From assembly GCA_949288405.1 (NCBI GenBank), contig CASEKM010000011.1:1-14093 (forward strand): 14,093 nucleotides of DNA, in the 5' to 3' direction. Origin of the DNA: an uncultured bacterium. Its GTDB lineage: Bacteria; Bacillota; Clostridia; Oscillospirales; Oscillospiraceae. A program made the position numbers and the translations under genes. Numbering within the stretch: the stretch's first letter is position 1; every line of letters starts with the position of its first letter. The notes under the pieces are model-generated. The model was given only the letters and a program-made list of their open reading frames with translations. It was not told where the DNA came from and did no database searches. Below, in pieces: positions 1-7,415 of the stretch.

Positions 1-657
1 GTTCACGTGGCCGATGACGAAGATGGTGAGCCCCTCCCCCTTGGCCAGCTGCATCAGGGCCATGGTGCACTCCTTCACCTGGCTGATGCTGCCGGGGGCG
101 GCAGTCACGTCCCCGTGGTACAGGGTCTGAATGGAGTCCACGATGAGTACGTCGGGGGACACGGTGTGGACGGCGTCGATCACGTTCTCCAGGTTGGTCT
201 CGGACAGGAGGGACAGCCCCTCTCCCTTCACGTTCAGCCGCTCGGCCCGCAGCTTGATCTGCCGCTGGGACTCCTCCCCGGACACATACAGCACCTGGGC
301 CGTCCGGCACAGGTGGTCGCAGATCTGCAGCATCAGGGTGGACTTGCCGATGCCCGGCGCGCCCCCCACCAGCACCAGGGAGCCCCGCACCGCTCCGCCC
401 CCCAGCACCCGGTCCAGCTCCCCCATGCCGGTGGGAAAGCGCAGCTCGTCGGTGGTCTCCACCTCCGCCATGGGGCGGGGGCGGTTCACCGCCACCCCCA
501 GGGTGCTCCCCCGGCCCGCCGCCGGGGACTTCTTGGGGGCCTTCTCCGCCGGGCGCTCCACCATGGTGTTCCACGCCCCGCAGGCGGGGCAGCGGCCCTG
601 CCACTTGGGGGTCTCGTTGCCGCACTCGGTACAGTAAAAGATCGTTTTGCTCTTCAT
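1..657 (-). CDS. radA: DNA repair protein RadA (N-terminal part, cut by window edge)
   Basis: RadA is a RecA-like ATPase that helps process recombination intermediates (branch migration) during DNA repair. The 219 visible codons start at an ATG (655-657) with a GGAGGAG ribosome site 5 nt upstream (663-669). Visible features in order: a four-cysteine zinc finger (C9, C12, C23, C26), a linker, the Walker A motif GGAPGIGKST at residues 98-107, and a Walker B-like VLIVDSIQT at 170-178. The protein is still open at base 1, so the RadA-specific KNRFG motif and the Lon-like C-terminal domain lie outside the window. A full-length RadA is about 450-460 residues. It follows rsgA after a 268-bp repeat-rich gap, so it may have its own promoter, but I saw no convincing one. 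The identification is secure from the zinc finger plus P-loop combination. Confidence 0.97.
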   Translation of the reverse strand, partial: MKSKTIFYCTECGNETPKWQGRCPACGAWNTMVERPAEKAPKKSPAAGRGSTLGVAVNRPRPMAEVETTDELRFPTGMGELDRVLGGGAVRGSLVLVGGAPGIGKSTLMLQICDHLCRTAQVLYVSGEESQRQIKLRAERLNVKGEGLSLLSETNLENVIDAVHTVSPDVLIVDSIQTLYHGDVTAAPGSISQVKECTMALMQLAKGEGLTIFVIGHVN

Positions 658-798
658 GGGGTCTCCTCCGTCTTGGAAGGGTTTTCTGTTGGCTGCTGGA
701 GATGGGTACTTTTTCTTTCGGGGTGGCTTTTTCGGGGGAGAGTGATTTCGCCGCCAAAGATAGGTTTCCGCTCTTTCGGGACGTGTCCCGGGCGGCGC

Positions 799-826
799 GT
801 TCCTTTCTCATCGATGAGAAAGGAAC
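799..826. repeat. 28-bp perfect palindrome, family shared with 7749-7776
   Basis: Every base pairs with its partner around the centre 812/813, and the middle reads CTCATCGATGAG. It aligns without gaps to the 28 bases at 7749-7776, with 21 identical positions. Six of the seven differences form three compensated pairs and the seventh lies in the loop. Both copies are followed, in the matching orientation, by a CGCCGCC-like block and then GCGGCGAAATC (here on the minus strand, near 738-748). That points to a dispersed structured repeat rather than a gene-specific terminator. Confidence 0.8.
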
Positions 827-835
827 CAATGGCCC

Positions 836-858
836 AGGCCCCCTTGTGAAAGGGGGCC
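836..858. repeat. Hairpin repeat, partial copy of the two-hairpin family
   Basis: A perfect 9-bp stem (837-845 with 850-858) closes a GTGA loop. Bases 836-857 are identical to the reverse complement of 7245-7266, which is the second hairpin of the complete two-hairpin element there. The next bases (GATTCC, 859-864) match the far end of that element, as if the other hairpin had been deleted here; that last step is inference from a six-base match. An alternative pairing, 852-859 with 880-887, competes with this stem. Confidence 0.75.
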
Positions 859-925
859 GATTCCTCCTGACAAGGGAACCGGCCCCCTCTTACAAGGGAG
901 AGCTCTTTCATTGCCTGCGCGGCCC

Positions 926-1825
926 TCACGGCCCCCGGGACGGGTCCGGGCCGCGCTCCCAGTCGGGGATCAGTTTGGCCTGCTCGTACAGGCGCACATA
1001 GCTGTCGTGGCGGCTCTTGGGGATCTCCCCCGCCTTCACCGCCGCGCGCACGGCGCACCCCTTCTCTTTGACATGGGCGCAGTCCAGGAACTGGCACTTC
1101 CCCAGGTAGGGGGCAAACTCCCGGAAGCGGGAGGCCAACTCCTCCTTCCGGCACAGCTCCCCCTTGTCCAGCTCGAAGGAGGAGAAGCCCGGGGTGTCCG
1201 CCACCAGCGCCCCACAGGACAGGCGGATCAGCTCCACGTGGCGGGTGGTGTGCCGCCCCCGGCCCAGCTTTTCGCTCACGTCCCCCGTCTCCAGGGCGAT
1301 GCCCGGCTCCAGGGCGTTGAGAATGCTGGACTTTCCTACACCGGAATTTCCTGTAAAGGCAGATACCTTTCCAGTAATAAGGCTCTTCAGCTCCTCCAGC
1401 CCCTCCCCCGTCTCGGCGCTCACCTGGAGGGTGGGAAAGCCCGCCTTTTGATAGATGACCGCCAGGTCCGCCCCGGAGGCCAGATCGCACTTGTTGATGC
1501 AGATGACGCTCTCACAGCCGCAGCCCTCCGCAATGGCGGTGACCCGGTCGATGAGGAAGGGGTCGGTCACCGGGGTGGCCTGGGAGGCGATGATCACCAG
1601 CTGGTCCACATTGGCCACCGCCGGGCGGTGGAACTGATTTTTCCGGGGCAGCACCCGGTCCAGGGCGCCCTGACCGTCTCCCAGGGGGGTGAACTCCACC
1701 CGGTCCCCCACCAGCGGGGTGACCTTGGCGTGGCGGAGCTTCCCCCGCCCCCGGCAGGCGGTGACGGACGCGCCGTCGTCCACATAGTAAAAGCCGCTGA
1801 GGGCCTTGAGAATCATTCCCTCCAT
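926..1825 (-). CDS. rsgA: Small ribosomal subunit biogenesis GTPase RsgA
   Basis: RsgA is a circularly permuted GTPase that checks late maturation of the 30S subunit. Numbering residues from a possible GTG at 1831, an OB-fold N-terminus comes first, then G4 (NKCD, 113-116), G1/P-loop (GNSGVGKSS, 161-169), the switch threonines (HTT, 194-196), G3 (DTPGF, 212-216) and a C-terminal zinc site (C246, C251, H253, C259). This G4-G1-G3 order is diagnostic. Two starts are possible: GTG at 1831, overlapping the prkC stop as GTGA, or ATG at 1825, 2 nt past that stop. I prefer the ATG because family members begin with an EGxIxKALSGFYY-type stretch right after the start. Either way it is translationally coupled to prkC. 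The P-loop region (about 1318-1382) is clearly richer in A+T than the rest of the gene. Confidence 0.96.
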   Translation of the reverse strand: MEGMILKALSGFYYVDDGASVTACRGRGKLRHAKVTPLVGDRVEFTPLGDGQGALDRVLPRKNQFHRPAVANVDQLVIIASQATPVTDPFLIDRVTAIAEGCGCESVICINKCDLASGADLAVIYQKAGFPTLQVSAETGEGLEELKSLITGKVSAFTGNSGVGKSSILNALEPGIALETGDVSEKLGRGRHTTRHVELIRLSCGALVADTPGFSSFELDKGELCRKEELASRFREFAPYLGKCQFLDCAHVKEKGCAVRAAVKAGEIPKSRHDSYVRLYEQAKLIPDWERGPDPSRGP

Positions 1826-1827
1826 GG

Positions 1828-3861
1828 TCACGCCCCGAAGTCCACCGTCTCCTGGGTGTAGTAGTGGCCGTTGATGTAGACGGTGTAGGTCTGCTGTCCG
1901 GTACCGGTCACAGGGATGTCCACGGCGGTGTCCAGGTTGAGGTCATAGTCCCCCTCAAAGACGGTCTGCTCCTGGCTGTCCACCACCTCCACATGGAGCG
2001 CGTCCCCCAGTGTGGTAGGCAGGTTCACAGTAAAGGTCTTGCTCGCCGCCCCGCCGGAGCCGGCGCCTCCGCCGGAGCCGGTGCTCACAAAGATGTCCAC
2101 CTTGGTCCCCGGCTCCACCTCGTCATAGGCGGTGATGGACTGGTACCAGACCTTCCCCGCCGGCTGCTCGTCGCTGGCGGACTGCTTGATCTCGCCCACC
2201 GACAGGCCGGCGTCCGTAATGGCCTTCACCGCCTCCTCCTGGGTCATTCCCACCACAAAGGGCATGATGGCGTTTGCCTCCTTGCCCAGGCTGATCTCCA
2301 GGATCACCTGCTGTCCCTCGGTGAGGGGCTCCTCCGCCGCGGGGGAGGTGGAGATGACGTAGTCCTTGGGGATGGTGTCGTGGTAGCTCTGACTGCTGGT
2401 GTAGTCCAGCTTCAGGTTCAGGCCCAGGTTGTTCAGCTGGCTGATGGCCAGATTTCTGGGCTGATTCACCAGGTTGGGCATGAAGATCTCCTCCCCCTCC
2501 CCGGAGCTGACGGTGACGGTAATGGTCATCTTGTCCCCGCTGACAAAGCTGTTGGCGGCGGGTTCCTGGCGGAGGATGGTGCCGGCGGGCTCCTCGCTCT
2601 CCACCTGCTCCCCCTGGACCAGGGTGAAGCCGTTGAGCAGCTCCGCGTTGGCCTGGGCGTCTGTGAGCAGATAGCCGGTGACCGACGGGACCATGATGGT
2701 TTCGCCGCCGCTTCCGTGGGGCGTCAGGGTATCCCGGAAGGCGGTGGAGAACATGATGAACAGCAGAGCGGCCACAAACACCAGGATGGCCGCCACCGCC
2801 CCGATGATGGGCCAGTTGGGCCGGCGGGGCTCCTCCTCGTCCTCATACTCCTCCCGGCGGCGCTTGGGCTGGGCGGACCGGCTGCGGTCCGGGGCCCGCT
2901 CGCCCTCCCGGCGGCTGCCGCCTGTGCGGGAGAGAGAGGAGATGGCTGCCGCGCTGGGCAGGACCTGGGTCTTGTCCACGTCCTCCTCCTCGTCCTGGAA
3001 CCCGCTGATGTTGTAGTCGAAATTCACGTTGGGGTTCTTGCGGAACTCCTCCAGGTCGGAGAGCATCTCGTCGGCGGAGGCGTACCGGTTGTCTGGATCG
3101 GGGGCCATGGCCTTCATGGTGATGGCCTCCAGGGCCTCGGGGATGGACGGGTCGATCTCCCGGGGGGAGAGGGGGATGGAGTTGATGTGCTGGATGGCCA
3201 CCGACACGGGGGTGTCCCCCTCGAAGGGCAGGCGGCCGGTGATCATCTCGTAGAGCACCACCCCGGCGGAGTACAGGTCGGACCGGGCGTCGATGTGGCT
3301 GCCCCGGGCCTGCTCCGGCGAGATGTAGTGCACCGAGCCCAGGGCCTCCTGGGTGAGGGTGCTGTGTCCCCCGGAGGCCACCCGGGCGATGCCGAAGTCG
3401 GCCACCTTCACACTCCCGTCCCGGAGGACCATGATGTTGTGGGGCTTGATGTCCCGGTGGATGATCCCCCGGCTGTGGGCGTGGCCCAGGGCCTTGACGA
3501 TCTGGGTGATGAAGTGGAGGGCCTCCCGCCAGTTGAGCTTGTTCCCCTTCTTCTGCATGTACTGCTTCAGGGTGATCCCGTCGATGAGCTCCATGACGAT
3601 GTACTCCACGTCAGAGGAGCGGCTCACGTCATAGACCGCCACGATGTTGGGGTGGGAGAGCATGGCCACCGCCTGGGACTCCTCGTGGAAGCGGCGGCGC
3701 AGCTCCGCGTCCTCCGCCAGGTCGTCCCGCAGGATCTTCACCGCCACCTGGCGGTTGAGCCGGTGGTCCAGGCCCCGGAAGACCCGGGCCATGCCGCCCA
3801 TGCCCACCTGCTCCAGAATTTCATATCGGTTGTCGAGTAATTTACCTATATACTGATCCAC
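1828..3861 (-). CDS. prkC: PASTA-domain Ser/Thr protein kinase PrkC (Stk1/PknB family)
   Basis: This is a membrane kinase that senses cell-wall fragments or lipid II through extracellular PASTA domains and phosphorylates cytoplasmic targets. The 677 residues contain a kinase domain at about 10-275 (glycine loop VGMGGMARVF from 19, catalytic K42, HRDIKPHN 135-142 with D137, DFG 155-157, SPEQ 181-184), a charged linker with KRRR near 333-336, one membrane helix at about 350-371, three PASTA domains (about 387-453, 457-526, 530-595), a Gly/Ser/Ala linker (596-607) and a further 70-residue beta-rich C-terminal domain of unknown type. The start is GTG (3859-3861), fixed by an AAAGGAGG ribosome site 9 nt upstream. 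It lies 40 bp downstream of its phosphatase stp. Kinase and phosphatase probably share one transcript. Confidence 0.97.
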   Translation of the reverse strand: MDQYIGKLLDNRYEILEQVGMGGMARVFRGLDHRLNRQVAVKILRDDLAEDAELRRRFHEESQAVAMLSHPNIVAVYDVSRSSDVEYIVMELIDGITLKQYMQKKGNKLNWREALHFITQIVKALGHAHSRGIIHRDIKPHNIMVLRDGSVKVADFGIARVASGGHSTLTQEALGSVHYISPEQARGSHIDARSDLYSAGVVLYEMITGRLPFEGDTPVSVAIQHINSIPLSPREIDPSIPEALEAITMKAMAPDPDNRYASADEMLSDLEEFRKNPNVNFDYNISGFQDEEEDVDKTQVLPSAAAISSLSRTGGSRREGERAPDRSRSAQPKRRREEYEDEEEPRRPNWPIIGAVAAILVFVAALLFIMFSTAFRDTLTPHGSGGETIMVPSVTGYLLTDAQANAELLNGFTLVQGEQVESEEPAGTILRQEPAANSFVSGDKMTITVTVSSGEGEEIFMPNLVNQPRNLAISQLNNLGLNLKLDYTSSQSYHDTIPKDYVISTSPAAEEPLTEGQQVILEISLGKEANAIMPFVVGMTQEEAVKAITDAGLSVGEIKQSASDEQPAGKVWYQSITAYDEVEPGTKVDIFVSTGSGGGAGSGGAASKTFTVNLPTTLGDALHVEVVDSQEQTVFEGDYDLNLDTAVDIPVTGTGQQTYTVYINGHYYTQETVDFGA

Positions 3862-3870
3862 GGTAAATAT

Positions 3871-3878
3871 CCTCCTTT
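3871..3878 (-). promoter_or_regulatory. Ribosome binding site fixing the GTG start of prkC
   Basis: The minus strand reads AAAGGAGG here, 9 nt before the GTG at 3861-3859. There is no ATG nearby in frame, so this strong site decides the non-ATG start. Confidence 0.85.
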
Positions 3879-3901
3879 GCGGATTTCCATTGAGCCGGAG
3901 C

Positions 3902-4621
3902 TCAGCACTGGATCAGGACGGCCGTCACGTTGTCCGGCGCGCCCCGGTGCAGGGCGATGTCCAGCAGACGGCGGCAGCAGGTGCACGCCTCGCCTCCGTG
4001 GACCACTTCATAGAGGATCTCCTGTTCGGAGACCACGTTGCTCAGTCCGTCGCTGCACAGCAGCAGGAAGTCCCCCTCCGTCAGCTCCCGGCGGAACGCG
4101 TCGGCCCGCAGCTCCGGGTCGGCCCCCAGGGCCCGGGTGATCAGGTTCTTGTGGGGGTGGACCCTGGCCTGGTCCCGGGTGAGCTCCCCCCGCTGGACCA
4201 GGTCCTCCACCAGGGAGTGGTCCCGGGTCACCTGGGAGATGCCCTCCGCCTCGGAGATGTGGTAGGCCCGGCTGTCCCCCTCGTTGAGGATCAGGGCCTC
4301 CCCCGGGCCGGCCAGGGCGGCCACCAGCGTGGTGCCCATCCCCACGCAGCGCTCATCCTCCACCGCCCGCTGGAACACCTGGCTGTTGGCCTGGTCCGCG
4401 GCCCGCTCCATGCGCTCCAGGTCGGCGGCCTTGGGCTGCGCCAAAAATGTCTCCATGAAGATATCCACCGCCATGGAGCTGGCCACATTGCCCGCCCGGG
4501 CGCCCCCCATGCCGTCGCAGACCAGGGCGATGACTCGCCCGTCCGGCAGGCTCTGGTGGGCGAACGAGTCCTGATTTTGTTCCCGGATCTTGCCCCGGTC
4601 GGTGATCCCCCATACATTCAT
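3902..4621 (-). CDS. stp: PP2C-family Ser/Thr protein phosphatase (Stp/PrpC)
   Basis: This metal-dependent phosphatase reverses phosphorylation by the kinase encoded next to it. The protein has 239 residues, normal for the bacterial PrpC/Stp type, with no extra domains and no membrane segment, so it is cytoplasmic. PP2C motifs are in order: DRGKIREQNQDSF (8-20, metal ligand D18), VCDGMGG (34-40, D36/G37), GTT (96-98), GDSRAY (115-120), TRDHS (132-136), CSDGL (189-193, D191) and the terminal DNVTAV (230-235, D230). The motif before GDSR reads NEGDSR, where most relatives have a small or hydrophobic residue in place of E; the active site is otherwise intact. The ATG overlaps the rlmN stop as ATGA (4618-4621), so translation is coupled. 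A promoter-like sequence inside rlmN (5070-5099) could feed this gene and the two after it. Confidence 0.97.
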   Translation of the reverse strand: MNVWGITDRGKIREQNQDSFAHQSLPDGRVIALVCDGMGGARAGNVASSMAVDIFMETFLAQPKAADLERMERAADQANSQVFQRAVEDERCVGMGTTLVAALAGPGEALILNEGDSRAYHISEAEGISQVTRDHSLVEDLVQRGELTRDQARVHPHKNLITRALGADPELRADAFRRELTEGDFLLLCSDGLSNVVSEQEILYEVVHGGEACTCCRRLLDIALHRGAPDNVTAVLIQC

Positions 4622-5688
4622 GGCACTTCGTCCTCTTTTCGCTTGCTGGTTTCGTGTTTCCCCTGTCCGGTCTGTCCCATGGCCTTCCGCCGCAGCTGGC
4701 CGCAGGAGGCGTCGATGTCTCCCCCCAGCTTCCGCCGCACGGTGACGGTGACCCCGTGGCGCTCCAGGCGCTTCTGAAAGGCCGCCACCCGGCGGCTGGG
4801 CTTCAGGGGGCTCTCCTCCACGTCGTTGAGGGGGATCAGGTTCACATGACCCGGCGTCCCCTTCAGCAGCTGGGCCAGGCGGTCCGCCTGCCAGTCTGCG
4901 TCGTTCACCCCGTCGATCATGGCATACTCGTAGGAGATGCGCCGCCCGGTGGTCTGAAAGTACCGGCGGCAGGTGTCCATCAGCTTCTCCACCCCCACGG
5001 ACCGGTTCACCGGCATGATCCTGGACCGGGTCTCGTCGTCCGGAGCATGGAGGGATACAGACAGGGTTAATTGTAACCCATACTGGGCCAGTTTGTCAAT
5101 TTTGTCCACCAGCCCGCAGGTGGACAGGGAGATGTGCCGCATCCCGATGTTCAGCCCCTCCGGGTGGTTCACCAGGGTGAGGAAGCGCATCACCGTGTCA
5201 AAGTTGTCCAGGGGCTCCCCGATGCCCATGAGCACGATGTTGGAGACGGGGGCCCCGCTGTCCAGCTGGGTGAACAGCACCTGGTCGATCATCTCCGCGG
5301 GGGTCAGGTCCCGCACCTTGCCGGCGATGGTGGAGGCGCAGAAGGCGCACCCCATGCGGCAGCCCACCTGACAGGAGATGCACACCGTGTTCCCGTGCTG
5401 ATAGCGCATGAGCACCGACTCCACACAGTTGCCGTCGGCCAGCTCCCATAAGTATTTGATGGTGCCGTCCAGCTGGGACACCTGTTTCCGGGCCACGGCG
5501 GGGGGCGCCAGGAAGGCCTCCCGGGACAGCTTTTCCCGCAGGGCCTTGGACAGGTCGGTCATCTCCTCAAAGGACGTGACCCCCCGGTAGAGCCAGTGGA
5601 AGATCTGCCTGGCCCGGAAGGCGGGCTCTCCCCGCTCCTTCAGCCAGGCGGTGAGCTCCTCCAGGGTCATGGATTTGATGTCGGTCAC
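4618..5688 (-). CDS. rlmN: Dual-specificity 23S rRNA/tRNA adenine C2-methyltransferase RlmN
   Basis: RlmN is a radical SAM enzyme that makes 2-methyladenosine in 23S rRNA (A2503 in E. coli numbering) and in some tRNAs. The 356 residues show the cluster-binding CxxxCxxC as C110, C114, C117, the GEPL motif at 157-160, and the two catalytic cysteines expected for RlmN/Cfr: C103 (seven residues before the cluster) and C329 in a DIDASCGQL context. I chose the GTG start at 5688, which overlaps the rsmB stop as GTGA, because the resulting TDIKSMTLEEL matches the family N-terminus. The ATG at 5670 would cut this off. The last 18 residues are a charged tail (KRKEDE). The gene carries a local A+T-rich segment near 5061-5100 that looks like an internal promoter. 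Confidence 0.97.
   Translation of the reverse strand: MTDIKSMTLEELTAWLKERGEPAFRARQIFHWLYRGVTSFEEMTDLSKALREKLSREAFLAPPAVARKQVSQLDGTIKYLWELADGNCVESVLMRYQHGNTVCISCQVGCRMGCAFCASTIAGKVRDLTPAEMIDQVLFTQLDSGAPVSNIVLMGIGEPLDNFDTVMRFLTLVNHPEGLNIGMRHISLSTCGLVDKIDKLAQYGLQLTLSVSLHAPDDETRSRIMPVNRSVGVEKLMDTCRRYFQTTGRRISYEYAMIDGVNDADWQADRLAQLLKGTPGHVNLIPLNDVEESPLKPSRRVAAFQKRLERHGVTVTVRRKLGGDIDASCGQLRRKAMGQTGQGKHETSKRKEDEVP
5070..5099 (-). promoter_or_regulatory. Candidate sigma-A-type promoter inside rlmN
   Basis: On the minus strand a perfect -35 box TTGACA (5099-5094) is followed by an 18-nt spacer and TACAAT (5075-5070), one base from the -10 consensus. It would start transcripts near 5063, some 440 bp before stp, and could serve stp-prkC-rsgA. 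It overlaps codons TTA CAA TTA, and TTA is otherwise very rare in this GC-rich window. This is a sequence match only, with no evidence of activity. Confidence 0.5.
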
Positions 5689-7019
5689 GCTCTCTCGTCC
5701 TTTCTCAGCTTGCAGATGTAAAAGCCGTCCGTCTCATGGGTCTGGGGCCACAGGGTGAGCTGCCCCTCCGGCACTTCTCCCGCCGGCCCGGGCAGACGAA
5801 AGCTCTCCCGGCAAAACTCCGGGTGGCTCTGGAGGAAGGCGCCGGTGACGCCCCCGTTCTCCCGGTCCAAGACGGTGCAGGTGGAGTACACCAGCACCCC
5901 GCCGGGCCTCACATACCGGGCGGCGTTGTCCAGGATGGCCCCCTGGACCTGGGGCAGCCCCGCCAGGGGCTCCGGGTCCTTATAGCGGATATCCGGCTTT
6001 TTGCGGATGACCCCCAGGCCGGAGCAGGGGGCGTCCACCAGCACCCGGTCAAAGGCCCCCTCCCACTCCGGCAGGAACGCCTTGCCGTCGGCGGTCTTGG
6101 GGTGAACGCAGGTGAGCCCCAGCCGCTGGGCCCCCCTCTGGATCAGGGTCTTCTTGTGGGGGTGCAGGTCACAGGACCAGACCTCCCCCCGGTCCTCCAT
6201 CTGGATAGCGGCGGCGAAGGATTTTCCCCCGGGGGCGGCGCACACATCCAGCACCTTCTCCCCCGGCCGCGGGTCCAGGGCCAGGACCGCCAGCCGGGAG
6301 GCCGGGTCCTGGATGTAGAACAGGCCGTCCTGAAAGGCCGCCAGCCCCTCCAGATTGCCGGTGTGGGACAGCACCAAACAGTTGTCCAGCCAGGGGTGGG
6401 GCGCAGCCTCCACCCCTGCCCCCTCCAGGGCCCGGATACAGGTCTCCCGATCCGCCTTCACGGTGTTCACCATGGCGGTAATTGGGGGCTGGCTGTTGTC
6501 CGCCTGGAGGAAGGCCGCCGTCTCCTCGCTGCCCAGCCGGTCCAGCAGCTCCCGCACCAGCCACACCGGGTGGCTGTACAGGGTGGCGTAGTAGGCCGCC
6601 GGGTCCTCCTCCGGGATGGTGGGCAGCCGGTCCAGGCTCCGCTCCAGGTTCCGCAGGATGGCGTTCACCATCCCCGGGGCCCTGGGGTTCCTGCAGTGGG
6701 CCCTGGTCAGGGCCACCGCCCGGTCCACCGCCGCGCTGTTGGGCACCCGGCTGAGGAACAGCATCTGATAGAGGCCGATGCGCAGGGCCTGGAGCACCTT
6801 GCCCTCCAGCCGGTTCAGCGGGATGTTGGAGAACTTGGACAGGTAGAAGTCCAGGAGCATCCGGTTCTGGAGCACCCCGAAGCACAGCTGGGTGGCCAGG
6901 GCCGCGTCCCGGCGGTCCAGGCCCGCGGCGGAAATCTGCTTTTTCAGCACTCCGTCTGACCAGCCCCCCTGGCGCTCACAGGCGTTCAGGGTGAGCAGGG
7001 CGGTCTCTCTGGCGTCCAT
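5685..7019 (-). CDS. rsmB: 16S rRNA (cytosine-967-C5)-methyltransferase RsmB
   Basis: RsmB uses SAM to methylate C967 (E. coli numbering) of 16S rRNA. The 444-residue product has a NusB-like RNA-binding domain at about 1-130, then the methyltransferase domain with motif I (DVCAAPGGKS, 258-267), motif IV (DAPCSGLG, 329-336, C332) and motif VI (YSTCT, 378-382, catalytic C381). The length matches the family. The start is the ATG at 7017-7019, which sits 8 nt after a perfect AAGGAGG (7028-7034). The frame stays open upstream to 7097, but that stretch runs through a hairpin repeat and is not coding. This is the first gene after the 792-bp repeat island, so it is either read through from fmt or driven by an unrecognised promoter there. 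It overlaps rlmN by 4 bp. Confidence 0.97.
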   Translation of the reverse strand: MDARETALLTLNACERQGGWSDGVLKKQISAAGLDRRDAALATQLCFGVLQNRMLLDFYLSKFSNIPLNRLEGKVLQALRIGLYQMLFLSRVPNSAAVDRAVALTRAHCRNPRAPGMVNAILRNLERSLDRLPTIPEEDPAAYYATLYSHPVWLVRELLDRLGSEETAAFLQADNSQPPITAMVNTVKADRETCIRALEGAGVEAAPHPWLDNCLVLSHTGNLEGLAAFQDGLFYIQDPASRLAVLALDPRPGEKVLDVCAAPGGKSFAAAIQMEDRGEVWSCDLHPHKKTLIQRGAQRLGLTCVHPKTADGKAFLPEWEGAFDRVLVDAPCSGLGVIRKKPDIRYKDPEPLAGLPQVQGAILDNAARYVRPGGVLVYSTCTVLDRENGGVTGAFLQSHPEFCRESFRLPGPAGEVPEGQLTLWPQTHETDGFYICKLRKDERA

Positions 7020-7079
7020 AGCTCTCTCCTCCTTGGAGTTTGTTCTTTCGGTCCTGATGCGCGGGGCGTTTCGCCGCCT

Positions 7080-7107
7080 GCGGGCGGGTGAGGGCACCCG
7101 CCCCTAC
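7080..7107 (-). repeat. GTAGGGG-type hairpin repeat, copy 1
   Basis: Read on the minus strand it begins GTAGGGG and ends CCCGC, with a perfect 9-bp stem (7082-7090 with 7095-7103) and a 4-nt loop. It shares these ends with 7365-7390 and 7476-7500, while the inner stem bases differ in a paired way. Confidence 0.75.
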
Positions 7108-7179
7108 GGCATCCCCGGAAACCGTTCCTTTTCTTTGCAGGGGCCGGACACTGGCCGGCCCGACAGCATGCGCACCGGG

Positions 7180-7202
7180 AGCGTTAGCCCGGCAAACCCA
7201 GG
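7180..7202 (+). repeat. Short direct repeat, copy 1
   Basis: These 23 bases, with core CGGCAAACCC, match 7519-7541 at 20 of 23 positions in the same orientation. They lie outside the hairpins, directly before a two-hairpin element. They may belong to a longer degenerate repeat unit. Confidence 0.6.
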
Positions 7203-7214
7203 CACAAAACGGAA

Positions 7215-7266
7215 TCCCCCAGTCACCGCCTAACGGCGGCGACAGCCCCCTTTCACAAGGGGGCCT
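7215..7266 (+). repeat. Two-hairpin repeat element, copy 1 (complete)
   Basis: It starts TCCCCC. Stem 1 pairs 7222-7230 with 7235-7243 around a TAAC loop; its one A/C mismatch becomes a G-U pair when read as minus-strand RNA. One base later, stem 2 pairs 7245-7252 with 7257-7264 perfectly. The second hairpin recurs inverted at 836-857. The same layout occurs at 7416-7472. Confidence 0.75.
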
Positions 7267-7364
7267 AGGCGGGAAGGGCACACCCCAGGGCGGCTTCTCT
7301 CGGCCTTCGTCCGATTCACCTTCAGCCCCTCCCCTACGGGTTTTAAGAAAGTCTTTTGGGGTGT

Positions 7365-7390
7365 GTAGGGGAGGCCCTTGGGCCTCCCGC
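7365..7390 (+). repeat. GTAGGGG-type hairpin repeat, copy 2 (opposite direction)
   Basis: The plus strand begins GTAGGGG and ends CCCGC. A perfect 9-bp stem (7369-7377 with 7380-7388) has only a 2-nt spacer. Both ends match copies 1 and 3 read on the minus strand. Confidence 0.75.
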
Positions 7391-7415
7391 CGGGAACGTA
7401 CCGCATGTTAAGAGG

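Larger units (their letters stand above)
658..925. repeat. Intergenic repeat mosaic between rsgA and radA
   Basis: This 268-bp gap has no credible gene. It holds the radA ribosome site at its left end, a small palindrome at 777-790 (CGGGAC, 2-nt spacer, GTCCCG), a 28-bp perfect palindrome (799-826), a 9-bp-stem hairpin (837-858), and a second copy-like block at 881-898 that matches 837-854 at 14 of 18 positions. Relatives of the palindrome and the hairpin occur in the fmt-rsmB gap in opposite orientation. No hairpin is followed by a T-run, so none is a textbook intrinsic terminator. I see no clear promoter for radA here. Confidence 0.75.

Noticed and set aside
799..858. Intrinsic terminator for rsgA
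   Set aside because: Strong hairpins are present but no T-run follows on the minus strand, and both stems belong to repeat families found elsewhere in the window. Kept as repeats, not called as terminators.
1318..1382. Promoter in the A+T-rich patch of rsgA
   Set aside because: A TTTACA box is present but no -10-like hexamer occurs at 16-18 nt spacing.
654..1490. Minus-strand open frame of 278 codons covering part of rsgA and the gap after it
   Set aside because: It is an alternative frame of rsgA that runs on through the repeat mosaic. RsgA has clear motifs in its own frame.
7020..7097. Upstream extension of rsmB by 26 residues
   Set aside because: The extension runs into the 7080-7107 hairpin repeat and is rich in Arg. 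The ATG at 7019 has a perfect ribosome site and the family N-terminus.
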